From contig NZ_CP013022.1 of assembly GCF_001653955.1 (NCBI RefSeq), positions 1,054,001 through 1,118,000 on the forward strand: a stretch of 64,000 nucleotides of DNA, read 5' to 3'. The notes beneath the pieces were generated by a model. The model was given only the letters and a program-made list of their open reading frames with translations. It had not been told where the DNA came from and ran no database searches. The stretch is from Francisella persica ATCC VR-331. GTDB taxonomy: Bacteria; Pseudomonadota; Gammaproteobacteria; Francisellales; Francisellaceae. The first letter of the stretch is position 1, and the number at the start of each line of letters is the position of its first letter. Positions 49,291 through 59,006 of this stretch are shown here, in pieces. A program made the translations under genes and the position numbers.

Positions 49291-49875
49291 ATGTACCAAA
49301 ATCATAAAAGTGAAATTTTATTAGCAACACCGCTTATAAAAGATGATACAGTATTTACCAAATCAGTAATTTATTTGTGTCAAAATAACCGCCATGGTGC
49401 TATGGGTTTGATAATAAATAAACCTCTTACAGATACATTAAGAGATGTTTTTGAAGAGCTGCATATACCTCATAGTAATACTTTCGAAGAAATTTTAGAA
49501 TATCCTCTTTATATGGGCGGGCCGATAAGCCCACATAAAATTATGATATTGCATACCACTAATGGTCGCAACTATAGTTCAACGATAAAATTAGATGAGG
49601 GTTTAGCTATAACAGCTTCGATGGATATTTTAGAAGATCTTGCCAACAATATTTTGCCCGAGTATTTCTTGCCAGTTGTTGGTTATAGTTGCTGGACTGC
49701 CAATCAGCTTACAGATGAGATTAAATCAAATGATTGGATAGTAACTAATAAGCTTAGTAAGAAAATTTTGTTCAATCATGAAAACAAGGTAAAATGGCAA
49801 AATCATTTAGAACATGCTGGCTATACTTTACGAAGTCTTGATGCATTATTTAATAGGAATACAGGTAATTGCTAA
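49291..49875 (+). CDS. yqgE: YqgE/AlgH family protein (copy 2)
   Basis: Same 194-residue protein as copy 1. Only 28 bases of native upstream sequence are kept; beyond that lies the antisense interior of mrp, so this copy has lost its original promoter. A TTG at 49258 created at the junction would add eleven residues in frame, but there is no supporting ribosome site and the family starts at MYQNH. Confidence 0.9.
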   Translation: MYQNHKSEILLATPLIKDDTVFTKSVIYLCQNNRHGAMGLIINKPLTDTLRDVFEELHIPHSNTFEEILEYPLYMGGPISPHKIMILHTTNGRNYSSTIKLDEGLAITASMDILEDLANNILPEYFLPVVGYSCWTANQLTDEIKSNDWIVTNKLSKKILFNHENKVKWQNHLEHAGYTLRSLDALFNRNTGNC

Positions 49876-50285
49876 TGTTTCGGTTATTGATAGCTATTGA
49901 TTATGGTAAAACGCGTATAGGCTTAGCTAGTGGTCAAATGATTACAAGAACTACAACACCTATAGGTACTGTTGAAGCTTATGATGGAGTACCTAACTGG
50001 ATTGAGCTTGATAAAATTATCAAACGCTGGAACCCTTCAAATATTATCATTGGTTTACCATTAGATACCCAAGATTTTGAAACTGATATTACTAAAGCTG
50101 TTAAAGATTTTGCCAAAAAAGTACAGCAAAGATATCAAAGAAAAGTTTACCTTATTAATGAAGCTTACTCAACTCGAGAAGCTAGATGGCGTCTAGAAGA
50201 AGTCAAAAGTAAAAAAGTTTCTCATATAAAAGTAGATGCTCTAGCAGCCTGTGTAATATTAGAAACATGGATGTCTGAAAATTAA
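49875..50285 (+). CDS. yqgF: YqgF/RuvX (copy 2)
   Basis: Identical to copy 1, coupled to yqgE by overlap (frame opens at ATG 49869). Expression probably depends on read-through, since yqgE copy 2 lacks its promoter. Confidence 0.9.
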   Translation: MFRLLIAIDYGKTRIGLASGQMITRTTTPIGTVEAYDGVPNWIELDKIIKRWNPSNIIIGLPLDTQDFETDITKAVKDFAKKVQQRYQRKVYLINEAYSTREARWRLEEVKSKKVSHIKVDALAACVILETWMSEN

Positions 50286-50470
50286 TTTAATAATACACGT
50301 ATTAAATCTGACTGTAATTATTTGCTTATTTAAAAAGATTAGTTTGATAAGTCATTTAAAAGATTATTGGCTAGTGCTAAGCTAGAAAAGCAGTTTTAAA
50401 GAAGACTAACTGAACATCTAGATATTTATGATATTTTCACTTAAAATTATTTAACATATTTTATTCAAAC

Positions 50471-50476
50471 TATAAT
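50471..50476 (+). promoter_or_regulatory. Likely leuS promoter -10 (copy 2)
   Basis: Exact counterpart of the TATAAT at 44924-44929. Confidence 0.45.
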
Positions 50477-50497
50477 AAACCTAGGTCTTAATTTCAA

Positions 50498-52939
50498 ATG
50501 AATGAATATAATTTTAGTGATATAGAAAAATCGGCACAAGATTATTGGAGTAAAAATGCTTCTTTTAAAGCTGTAGAAGATAAAAATAAACAAAAATTTT
50601 ACTGTCTTTCTATGTTGCCATATCCTAGTGGTACGCTACATATGGGACATGTACGTAATTATACGATTGGCGATGTAATTGCAAGATATCAAAAAATGCA
50701 AGGCAAAAATGTCCTTCATCCTATGGGTTGGGATGCTTTTGGTCTACCTGCGGAGAATGCTGCAATTAAGCATAAAAAATCACCATACGAATGGACAAAA
50801 AGTAATATTGCTCACATGAAATCACAACTTGACTCTTTAGGCTTTAGTTTTGACTGGTCAAGAGAAATTACAACTTGTGATCAAAACTATTATAAATGGG
50901 AGCAATGGTTTTTTATTCAGCTATACAAAAAAGGCTTAGCATATCGTAAAAACTCTGTTGTTAACTGGGATCCGGTTGATCAAACAGTTTTGGCAAATGA
51001 GCAAGTTGTTGATGGTAGAGGTTGGCGCTCTGGTGCTTTAGTTGAGAAAAAAGAAATTCCTCAATGGTTCCTAAAAATTACTAATTATGCTGATGAACTT
51101 TTACAAGATATCACCAAATTAGAGGACTGGCCAGAAGCCGTTAAAACCATGCAAACTAAGTGGATTGGTAAATCTAAAGGTTTAACAATTAAGTTCAAAA
51201 TTAAAGAATCCAACCAATATCTTGAAGTGTTTACAACTCGTCCTGATACAATAATGGGCGTAAGCTATCTTGGTATTGCACCTGAACACCATCTTGCTCT
51301 TGAAGAAGCTAAAAATAATCCAGAGCTAGAAGTATTTATAAATGAATGTAAGAAATCATCAACAATGGAAGCAGACTTAGTAACTCAAGAGAAAAAAGGA
51401 TTTAAGACACTAATTAAAGTAATTCACCCTGTTTCTGGTGAAACTGTAGATGTTTGGGTAGCCAATTTTGTGCTTATGGGATATGGCTCTGGTGTTGTTA
51501 TGTCTGTACCTGCGCATGATCAAAGAGACTGGGAATTTGCACAAAAATATAATATACCATTAAAACAAGTTATACAGCCTAATGACAAAAAACTACAAAT
51601 TGATTTACAGAAGGCTGCTTTTATTGAAAAAGGCATACTAATAAACTCAGGCGAATTTGATGGTCTAGACTTCAAAAATGCTTATCAAGCTATCAAGAAA
51701 TACCTTATAGATCAAGATAAAGGTTATGAAACTACTAATTTTAGAATTCACGATTGGGGTATTTCACGCCAAAGATATTGGGGTTGTCCTATTCCTATGA
51801 TCAACTGTGATAGCTGTGGCATAGTACCTGAAAAAGAAGATAATTTACCAGTAAGATTACCTACTAATGTAACCTTAACAGAAGCAGGCTCACCACTTAA
51901 AGATATTCCAAAGTTTATGAATGTAGCTTGCCCAGAATGTGGTAAACTAGCAAAGCGTGAGACTGATACATTTGATACTTTTTTTGAATCATCTTGGTAT
52001 TATGCAAGATATACTTGCCCTACTGCTAACCAAATGCTTGACCAAGAAGCTAATTATTGGCTACCAGTAGATAAATATATTGGTGGTATTGAGCATGCCA
52101 TCATGCACTTACTATATGCTAGATTCTTTCATAAATTAATGCGTGATCAAGGATTACTTAGCTCAGATGAGCCTTTTAAAAACCTCATTACACAAGGAAT
52201 GGTGCTAAAAGATGGTGCAAAAATGTCTAAGTCCAAAGGTAATACTGTAGATCCTCAAGAGCTTATTGATAAATATGGTGCTGATACTGTAAGATTATTT
52301 AGCATGTTTGCGGCACCTCCTGAGCAATCACTTGAATGGTCGGAAACAGGAGTTGAAGGAGCAAATAAATTTCTACGCAAAGTATTTAATTATGCTGAAT
52401 TAAATAAAGATATATTTGCTAAAAACATAACTCTAAAGCATCAAAAACTTACAAAACAAGATAAAAAAGTACGCTTTGAAATACACTCTAATCTAAAGCA
52501 GGCGATTTTTGATTTTGATAAGAGTCAGTTTAATACTGTAGTATCTGCTTGTATGAAAATTTTAAATTCCCTTAATAACTATGATAACCTCTCTCAAAGT
52601 GTCAAGGTTGAGGGATTTAGTATTTTACTAAGAGTTCTAGCACCATTTACGCCACATTTGTGCCATCATCTATGGCAACAGCTAAATTTAGGAGAAGATA
52701 TACTTCATACTAGTTTCCCAACGGTTGATAATAATGCTCTAAAAAAAGATGAATTTCTTTTAGTAGTGCAGATTAATGGTAAGTTAAAAGCTAAGCTAGA
52801 ATTAGATGCTTCATTATCTCCAAATCAAGTTGAAGAAGCAGTGTTAGCTTATGAACATGTCAAATCATTTATAGATAATAAACAAGTTGTTAAAGTAATT
52901 TATGTTCCACAAAAACTTATCAATATTGTAATTAAATAA
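50498..52939 (+). CDS. leuS: Leucyl-tRNA synthetase (copy 2)
   Basis: Protein identical to copy 1 (813 residues, HMGH and KMSKS intact). It carries the same 212-base upstream region and putative promoter, so both copies can be expressed and LeuRS dosage could double. Confidence 0.97.
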   Translation: MNEYNFSDIEKSAQDYWSKNASFKAVEDKNKQKFYCLSMLPYPSGTLHMGHVRNYTIGDVIARYQKMQGKNVLHPMGWDAFGLPAENAAIKHKKSPYEWTKSNIAHMKSQLDSLGFSFDWSREITTCDQNYYKWEQWFFIQLYKKGLAYRKNSVVNWDPVDQTVLANEQVVDGRGWRSGALVEKKEIPQWFLKITNYADELLQDITKLEDWPEAVKTMQTKWIGKSKGLTIKFKIKESNQYLEVFTTRPDTIMGVSYLGIAPEHHLALEEAKNNPELEVFINECKKSSTMEADLVTQEKKGFKTLIKVIHPVSGETVDVWVANFVLMGYGSGVVMSVPAHDQRDWEFAQKYNIPLKQVIQPNDKKLQIDLQKAAFIEKGILINSGEFDGLDFKNAYQAIKKYLIDQDKGYETTNFRIHDWGISRQRYWGCPIPMINCDSCGIVPEKEDNLPVRLPTNVTLTEAGSPLKDIPKFMNVACPECGKLAKRETDTFDTFFESSWYYARYTCPTANQMLDQEANYWLPVDKYIGGIEHAIMHLLYARFFHKLMRDQGLLSSDEPFKNLITQGMVLKDGAKMSKSKGNTVDPQELIDKYGADTVRLFSMFAAPPEQSLEWSETGVEGANKFLRKVFNYAELNKDIFAKNITLKHQKLTKQDKKVRFEIHSNLKQAIFDFDKSQFNTVVSACMKILNSLNNYDNLSQSVKVEGFSILLRVLAPFTPHLCHHLWQQLNLGEDILHTSFPTVDNNALKKDEFLLVVQINGKLKAKLELDASLSPNQVEEAVLAYEHVKSFIDNKQVVKVIYVPQKLINIVIK

Positions 52940-52949
52940 GGTAAATATA

Positions 52950-53507
52950 ATGAGAATAAAATATTTTCATATTATATTTTTGTTTATTGCAACAATCATA
53001 TTAGTTAACTGTAGTTTTCATGCACGTGGAGTTTTGGCTGATGGCAATGCAGGTAACTTTGATAGCTTAGTTGGTACTAAATTTTATATTCAAAGTAATG
53101 GATATTATAGTCTAACAAATGAACTAAGACATAATTTGATAGCTTATAAAGCGATTGTTATTAAAAATGAGGAATTGGCTGATTATATAATTAATATCCA
53201 ACAGGTAAATAAAAGCTCTCAATTAACAAGTATTGTTGGAGGTGCATCTAATAATACTTATCAATTAATTTATACAATAACTTACAATTTAGTAAGACCT
53301 AAGATAAAGACTCCTGTCATACATAATACTACTATTAATTCACAAATGTTTTGGCAGTCTAACTCAGGTACACAGTTAGCTCAAAATAATGAATCAACTA
53401 GGATATATAACTATCTCCAATCAAATTTGGTTACAAGGATGATTTTACAGATAGCAGAGCTTTTACCAAGTAAGAATATATCCTCTAGAGATAATTCTAT
53501 GCAATAA
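52950..53507 (+). CDS. lptE: LptE (copy 2)
   Basis: Identical to copy 1, including the lipobox cysteine, 10 bases after leuS. Confidence 0.85.
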   Translation: MRIKYFHIIFLFIATIILVNCSFHARGVLADGNAGNFDSLVGTKFYIQSNGYYSLTNELRHNLIAYKAIVIKNEELADYIINIQQVNKSSQLTSIVGGASNNTYQLIYTITYNLVRPKIKTPVIHNTTINSQMFWQSNSGTQLAQNNESTRIYNYLQSNLVTRMILQIAELLPSKNISSRDNSMQ

Positions 53508-53859
53508 ACCTAAGGAGCTCTCTATTTTTTTTTTCAAAAAGAGAATAATTTATCTATTAGATATCTATACAATAAAATTTCTGTAGATCAACAACTTTTA
53601 GAAAAATTAAGTAAAGAAGGATCTTTTCTAGTAGGTTTTTTATCACTGCAAAAGCTAATGAAAAGCTTACAAATATTAGCTTGTTTTGTGCCTATATTGA
53701 AAATGACATATATACAATAATCCAAAAATACATCTAGGCTTGACGTTTTTGATTAGAGAACTTCAAGCCTATACTCAATTTGGCTTACCTGTTGAGTTAT
53801 ATATATTGAGTTATATATTTGCTGGTTTACATACGTTCGATTTAAAAGCTTTCCAAGCT
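53508..53859. other. Degraded spacer (copy 2)
   Basis: Exact repeat of 47961-48312, with the same inverted and tandem repeats. Confidence 0.4.
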
Positions 53860-54426
53860 TTAGCACTTAGGTAAGGTAACACCAACTTGACCTTGGTATT
53901 TACCGCCTTTGTCAGCATAAGAAGTTTCACACTTTTCATCAGATTGGAAGAATAACATTTGAGCCACACCTTCATTTGCATAGATTTTAGCTGGTAATGG
54001 TGTAGTATTTGAAAACTCTAATGTCACATAACCTTCCCATTCTGGTTCAAGAGGAGTCACATTTACTATGATCCCACATCTTGCATAAGTAGATTTACCT
54101 AAACAGACTACTAAAGTATCTCTTGGGATTTTAAACTTCTCAACTGTACGCGCTAAAGCAAAAGAGTTTGAGGGAATTATACAAACATCACCTTTGAAAT
54201 CGACAAAATTTTTATCATTAAAATCTTTAGGATCAACTATTGAAGAGTTTATATTTGTAAATATTTTAAACTCATCTGCACAGCGCACGTCATAACCATA
54301 GCTTGAAGTTCCATAGGAAACTATTTTTTGGTTATTGATAATTTTTACTTGACCTGCCTCAAAAGGCTCTATCATGTTATGCTCTTGAGACATTTTTTTT
54401 ATCCATTTATCTGATTTTATTGTCAC
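53860..54426 (-). CDS. dcd: dCTP deaminase (copy 2)
   Basis: Identical to copy 1. This copy lies directly after the complete mrp gene (12 bases), so it has the natural upstream gene and probably its promoter; copy 1 of dcd does not. Confidence 0.95.
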   Translation of the reverse strand: MTIKSDKWIKKMSQEHNMIEPFEAGQVKIINNQKIVSYGTSSYGYDVRCADEFKIFTNINSSIVDPKDFNDKNFVDFKGDVCIIPSNSFALARTVEKFKIPRDTLVVCLGKSTYARCGIIVNVTPLEPEWEGYVTLEFSNTTPLPAKIYANEGVAQMLFFQSDEKCETSYADKGGKYQGQVGVTLPKC

Positions 54427-54438
54427 GTTTTTGCTCTC

Positions 54439-55299
54439 TTAATTTTCTAATTTAATACCAATAGAATCTAAATTACTTGCTTTAGGTAATTTCTCAATTT
54501 CATTTAAGGTATTTTCAGCTACAGTCATATAACTTATATTGATAATATCATCCTTGTCTAAACTTACATAAGGTTTACCATTATCAGCATTCTCACGAAT
54601 ATCTTTATGCAGCGGTAAATTGCCTAAAAACTCAATATTATTTTTGCCACATAAAAGATGAGCGCCATCATCACCGAAAATATGTTCACTGTTACCACAT
54701 TTAGGGCAAATATAATAACTCATATTTTCTATTACACCTAAAGTTTTGATATCAACTTTTTGAAACATTGCTACAGCCCTTCTTGCATCAATTAATGATA
54801 AATCTTGGGGAGTTGTAACAATCACTGCACCAGTAACTGGCATATTTTTTGATATAGTTAACTGGATATCACCAGTTCCAGGAGGTAAATCTAAAAATAA
54901 ATAATCTATATCACCCCAATCTGTATCATTTAAAAGTTGCATTAGAGCTCGAGATACTATGGGACCACGCCAAATTACTGCTGATTCTGGGTCTATCAAA
55001 TTACCGATAGAAATCATCTTTACCCTGTAACGTTCTAACGGAATAATTTTTTTCTTATCAGTAGTTTGTGGATTTTGCTTAAGATTTAGTAAAGTCGGCT
55101 GGCTTGGGCCATAAATATCTGCATCTAAAATCCCAACTTTTGCGCCCATTTTTGCAAAGCAAACTGCTAAATTTGCTGTGACAGTAGACTTACCTACTCC
55201 ACCTTTTCCGGAGGCTACTAAGATAATATTTTTGATATTAGGTAAAAGTTTTTGTCCCTGTTGAACTTTCCTTTTGATAACATTTTCAATTCTTATCAT
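54439..55299 (-). CDS. mrp: Fe-S carrier P-loop ATPase Mrp/ApbC
   Basis: 286 residues. The P-loop GKGGVGKS lies at 31-38 in the deviant Walker A of the MinD/Mrp class, with DADIYGPSQPT as switch I and DLPPGTGD as Walker B. The CPKC pair (Cys198, Cys201) binds a bridging Fe-S cluster. The DUF59 N-terminal domain of longer Mrp proteins is absent. It acts as a carrier for Fe-S clusters. The last 371 bases are the right end of the duplicated unit. Confidence 0.93.
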   Translation of the reverse strand: MIRIENVIKRKVQQGQKLLPNIKNIILVASGKGGVGKSTVTANLAVCFAKMGAKVGILDADIYGPSQPTLLNLKQNPQTTDKKKIIPLERYRVKMISIGNLIDPESAVIWRGPIVSRALMQLLNDTDWGDIDYLFLDLPPGTGDIQLTISKNMPVTGAVIVTTPQDLSLIDARRAVAMFQKVDIKTLGVIENMSYYICPKCGNSEHIFGDDGAHLLCGKNNIEFLGNLPLHKDIRENADNGKPYVSLDKDDIINISYMTVAENTLNEIEKLPKASNLDSIGIKLEN

Positions 55300-55498
55300 A
55301 TTAAAACTATTAGTTTTTATAATTTATTTGCTATTGTAACGATAATTTTATTGTAATTATACTTAATTAAAGATGCTTTAAAAAGATGATTTTAAAATGT
55401 TTTACTCATTTGTCAAATAGTTACTATTAAAGTATAGTGTTTGGTATATTTTTTTGCATAGATAAAACTGTAATAGTAACTACATATTTTTCTAAGTG
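55300..55498. other. Spacer upstream of mrp
   Basis: AT-rich; presumably holds the mrp promoter reading leftward. No clear boxes chosen. Confidence 0.4.
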
Positions 55499-56200
55499 AT
55501 GATTATTTGGCGTGTAGCATTTATGTTTGTTGGTGGTATTGCCGCTATTATTAGTTCTCTTTCTTTTAGAAAAGAAATTGATGAGATTGGATATTCTTAA
55601 ACTAAAAAACTCATTATAAATTTCATATTATTAATTTATTTAAAATAGAGAAATTAGCAATAGTTAGGGCTGTGTTGCTGCTATTTCAATTTTACAATGG
55701 TAGTACTTCTTTTACTTACCAATATATTTTCAATTAAATCACATCGCAAATAGCTCGAGTTTGATACTTGTCAACCTATTTGTTTTCTGTAGTATCTATC
55801 CCAGCAGGTTTTTTCTTGCTGATAAATTTATATACCACTACTATACTATTTATCTGGCGCGATAGGCTTAGTAATTTTTTACTATAGTGTCGTTACTAAC
55901 TCTAAATATTTATTCTTTTATTATAATATTTTTATGGAACTAGTTGTATGAGTTGCTTTTAACTATTCAAGTACCACATTTTTAACTATGGGGTGAGAGC
56001 TAGTGGCTTAGGTTTAAGTTATAACATTAGTTTTGTGCTATTTTAAATGACGCTTTTTTGGTTTTGGCAAGTTTAGGGTATTGCTAAAGGTTTTATATTT
56101 ACTTTTACTCTATTATATATTGGTTTAGTAGTGATTATTATCTCTGCCATTATACTAATATTTACGCGTAGTAACCTTCCATTTCTATCTAGCACACTAT
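55499..56200 (+). pseudogene. MFS metabolite symporter (MHS family), decayed
   Basis: MIIWRVAFMFVGGIAAIISS followed by LSFRKEIDEIGYS is a typical mid-protein MFS segment (WRVPFLxGGIxAxxxxxLRKxLxE). Further pieces FFYLPIYFQ, LILVNLFVF and RASGLGLSYNISF match later helices of the metabolite:proton symporters. Stops and shifts are frequent and the true 5' half is missing. Confidence 0.6.
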
Positions 56201-56245
56201 CAAGTGTGATAAAATTTTTTTAAAAGATCTTTTATTTTATTAGTA

Positions 56246-57679
56246 ATGGAAAAATTCTTATCAAGTTTAATATATATATTAGAAGCTAATACGATTTTAT
56301 TTGTTTGTCAGATTTTTACTATTTTTATCGTATTAAAACTAATTGTTGATAAAAGATCAGCATCAAATATCCTTGCATGGATTTTAGCAATATTGTTTAT
56401 CCCGTACATTGCCATTCCATTTTTCTTTATATTTCAACGTAAAGATAAGCGTAGCTTTTGGCAAAAAGAAGCTATGAATATTAGTCAACCATCACTAGAT
56501 TCATTCTGCTTAGATAAAAGTGAAAATTGTAAAAATCTACCTAATGAAATTATTAATGTTTTTGCTAATATGGAATTAAATACTCTTACAAGTAAAAACT
56601 CTTTTGAAATGTATTGTGATGGTGTTAAATCATTTCAAGCTTTTATGCAAGCTATTAAGTCTGCAGAACAAAATATTTATATCCAAACATATGTATTTAA
56701 AAATGATACTACCTCTAAGCTAGTAATAAATGCTTTAGAAAAAAAAGCTGCTGAAGGTGTTGAAATTAAGATTATGATTGATTCTCTAGGTTCATTTTAT
56801 GTATATCGTCATAATAGAAAAATATTCAAAAAATTACGTAATTTAGGTGCTAAAGTAGTATTTTTTATGCCGGTGATATCTAATCCTTTGCGTAATTATA
56901 TTAATTATAGGAACCATAGGAAAATATATATTTTTGATAATCATACGGTATTTAGCGGTGGTATGAATATTGGTGATGAATATATGTCACCTATCGAACA
57001 TGAAGGAATGTGGGATGACTTACTATTTAAAATTCAAGGGGAATCGTTAATATATTTTTTAAAGATTTTTTGTTCTGATTGGCACTTTGCGACAAATCAA
57101 GAAATTGAATTTAATATGGAGAATGCCATAACAACACAAGAAGGTTTTGTGCAAGTAATTCCTTCTGGACCAGATCTAAAAGAAGACCAACTATATTCTG
57201 GGTTAATCACTGCAATTAATTCAGCTAAACAAAAATTATGGATTATAACTCCATATCTAATACCTTCAACAGAATTATATCATTCAATAGTTCTAGCTAA
57301 GAAAAAAGGTATTGAGGTAAAAATTATCACACCCAAAAACTCCAATCATAAGTTAGTTGATAGAGCTAGAGCGAGTTATATAAGAGATTTTTTAGAAGCT
57401 AATATTGATATTCATTTCACTAAAAACATGATACATGCCAAAGCTGTATTAATTGACGATAATATAGCAATGATAGGCTCAGTAAATTTAGATATTCGTA
57501 GCCTATTTTTAAATTATGAAATTGCTACATTTTTGTATAGCAAAAATGATATTGTAAAAATGTATCAATGGGCAGATAAAATCCTAGAGGACTCAACTCA
57601 AAGTACCCAACACATGAGCACAAGTCGTGGTAGTCTGATTGCAGAAAGTATACTTAAAATACTTACTCCTTTAATGTAG
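56246..57679 (+). CDS. cls: Cardiolipin synthase
   Basis: 477 residues of the phospholipase-D superfamily. Two N-terminal membrane helices (about 13-35 and 40-60) lead to two HKD motifs: His224/Lys226/Asp231 in HRKIYIFD and His397/Lys399/Asp404 in HAKAVLID. It condenses phosphatidylglycerols into cardiolipin at the inner membrane. Length and the SGGMNIGDEY and GSVNLDIRS segments match ClsA-type proteins. Single gene, with decayed genes on both sides. Confidence 0.93.
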   Translation: MEKFLSSLIYILEANTILFVCQIFTIFIVLKLIVDKRSASNILAWILAILFIPYIAIPFFFIFQRKDKRSFWQKEAMNISQPSLDSFCLDKSENCKNLPNEIINVFANMELNTLTSKNSFEMYCDGVKSFQAFMQAIKSAEQNIYIQTYVFKNDTTSKLVINALEKKAAEGVEIKIMIDSLGSFYVYRHNRKIFKKLRNLGAKVVFFMPVISNPLRNYINYRNHRKIYIFDNHTVFSGGMNIGDEYMSPIEHEGMWDDLLFKIQGESLIYFLKIFCSDWHFATNQEIEFNMENAITTQEGFVQVIPSGPDLKEDQLYSGLITAINSAKQKLWIITPYLIPSTELYHSIVLAKKKGIEVKIITPKNSNHKLVDRARASYIRDFLEANIDIHFTKNMIHAKAVLIDDNIAMIGSVNLDIRSLFLNYEIATFLYSKNDIVKMYQWADKILEDSTQSTQHMSTSRGSLIAESILKILTPLM

Positions 57680-58556
57680 AGCGAGATCTTAATAAAAAGG
57701 TTTAAACATTTATTAGCTTATTTTTGAATACATTCTTTAATATATATTTTAAAATAAAAACTAATTATAACCGCTTGATTTTCTAGGTTAGTATGTCCTT
57801 TGCTTTTGATTTATTTAACTAAATAAGTTAAAGAGGCTAACAAAAAATGTAAAAGCTAAAAAATATACTTAATAAAACAATTTTTTATTAGTTTTAGGTG
57901 CTATGCTATGATAATTACTCGCATGTTCTGACAAAAAAACAATCAAAGTGGTGTTTTAATTATCCTTTAGAGCTTAATAATAATGTTACACAGCTTGAAG
58001 CTACTTTTGATGAATATTAGTAAGCTTAAAATGAATCAATTTTTAAAAATAGGCTTTTATTAAAGCTATATAGAAAAAGATGGTAAATATCCTGCTATAA
58101 TGCTTGATATCGATAAGTTAATAATCTTTTAATAATATTATGATAACAGAGGTACCAAACCAACTATCCCTTATATGCTGATTTTGTTTAAAATCAATGT
58201 TTCAAACAAATTATAATCACATACCGTCTTTTTACTTGAACAATAACAGTCTTTGTACTATGTGCAGCCAAAAACCAATTTTGCTTACAAAGATTCATTT
58301 AGGACAGCATCATCTTGAACAAAGAAATGTTTACTGGTTAATGTACTATATATACTACTATCGGTGATAAAAATGTAGATTGGTATGGTTCTAATAACCA
58401 AATAACTATTACGATGATCTAAGTAGCTGTAGTTTTGATAACCAACCGTAACAGTTTCCTACTCAAAGTTGCTATAATAGACACATCATGAAATATTAGA
58501 AGTATGGAACAATCAATTTACTGTAAGAATTTTCAAAGATAATCAATATTATTTAA
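57680..58556. other. Gene desert with unidentified protein remnants
   Basis: No intact gene. Plus-strand pieces (KDGKYPAIMLDIDKLI near 58080, VWNNQFTVRIFKDNQYYL near 58510) suggest one or two broken genes, without a recognisable family. Confidence 0.4.
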
Positions 58557-58935
58557 ATGAATAAAAATATAACAAACTGCCAAAGAATTTTGTGAAAAAA
58601 ATAAGTACATATTTATTAAACTTCGAGAGCAAGTGCTTGAAGCTATTTTAAAATCAAGATAATTCTCTAAGTGCCTATGATATTTTAGAAATTCTTTCAG
58701 TAAAAAAACAAATAAATACCCCAACTGTATTTGTATATAGAGCTATAGATTTTTGGCTAAAACATGGCTTTATGACATAAGATACATAAAGGTTTTGAAG
58801 TATTTATTTGCTAGAACTGTGGTTTTGTTAATGAGTCACATTTTTGTAATCTATATATTTTAAAAGAATTTCAAAGACTTACATCCTATCAGATTAATAG
58901 TTGAACCTTGAGTTAAAAGGCTTATGCAATAAAGT
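58557..58935 (+). pseudogene. zur: Fur-family regulator, Zur-like, decayed
   Basis: After a frame-broken N-terminus (MNKNITNCQR), the piece SAYDILEILSVKKQINTPTV then FVYRAIDFWLKHGF is the recognition-helix region of Fur proteins in its Zur form (SAYDILxxL ... PxTVYRALDFLxxxGL). NCGFVNE downstream fits a CxxC zinc site missing one Cys. Several stops follow. Zur represses zinc uptake genes. Confidence 0.65.
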
Positions 58936-59006
58936 ATATAATATAAAAATAAATAAATATTAGTTAATTTAACCAAATTTATCTCAAAAAAGTTTTTTGA
59001 TTATAT

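Larger units (their letters stand above)
49263..54809. repeat. Tandem duplication, copy 2 (5547 bp)
   Basis: Identical to 43716-49262 as far as read. Right boundary: 54809 (G) matches 49262, while 54810 (G) differs from 49263 (A). No base is shared on both sides of the junction, so the breakpoint has zero microhomology. Intact mrp continues into unique sequence to the right. Confidence 0.97.

Noticed and set aside
58533-58724. 63-codon minus-strand frame
   Set aside because: Antisense to the zur-like remnant, with no ribosome site.
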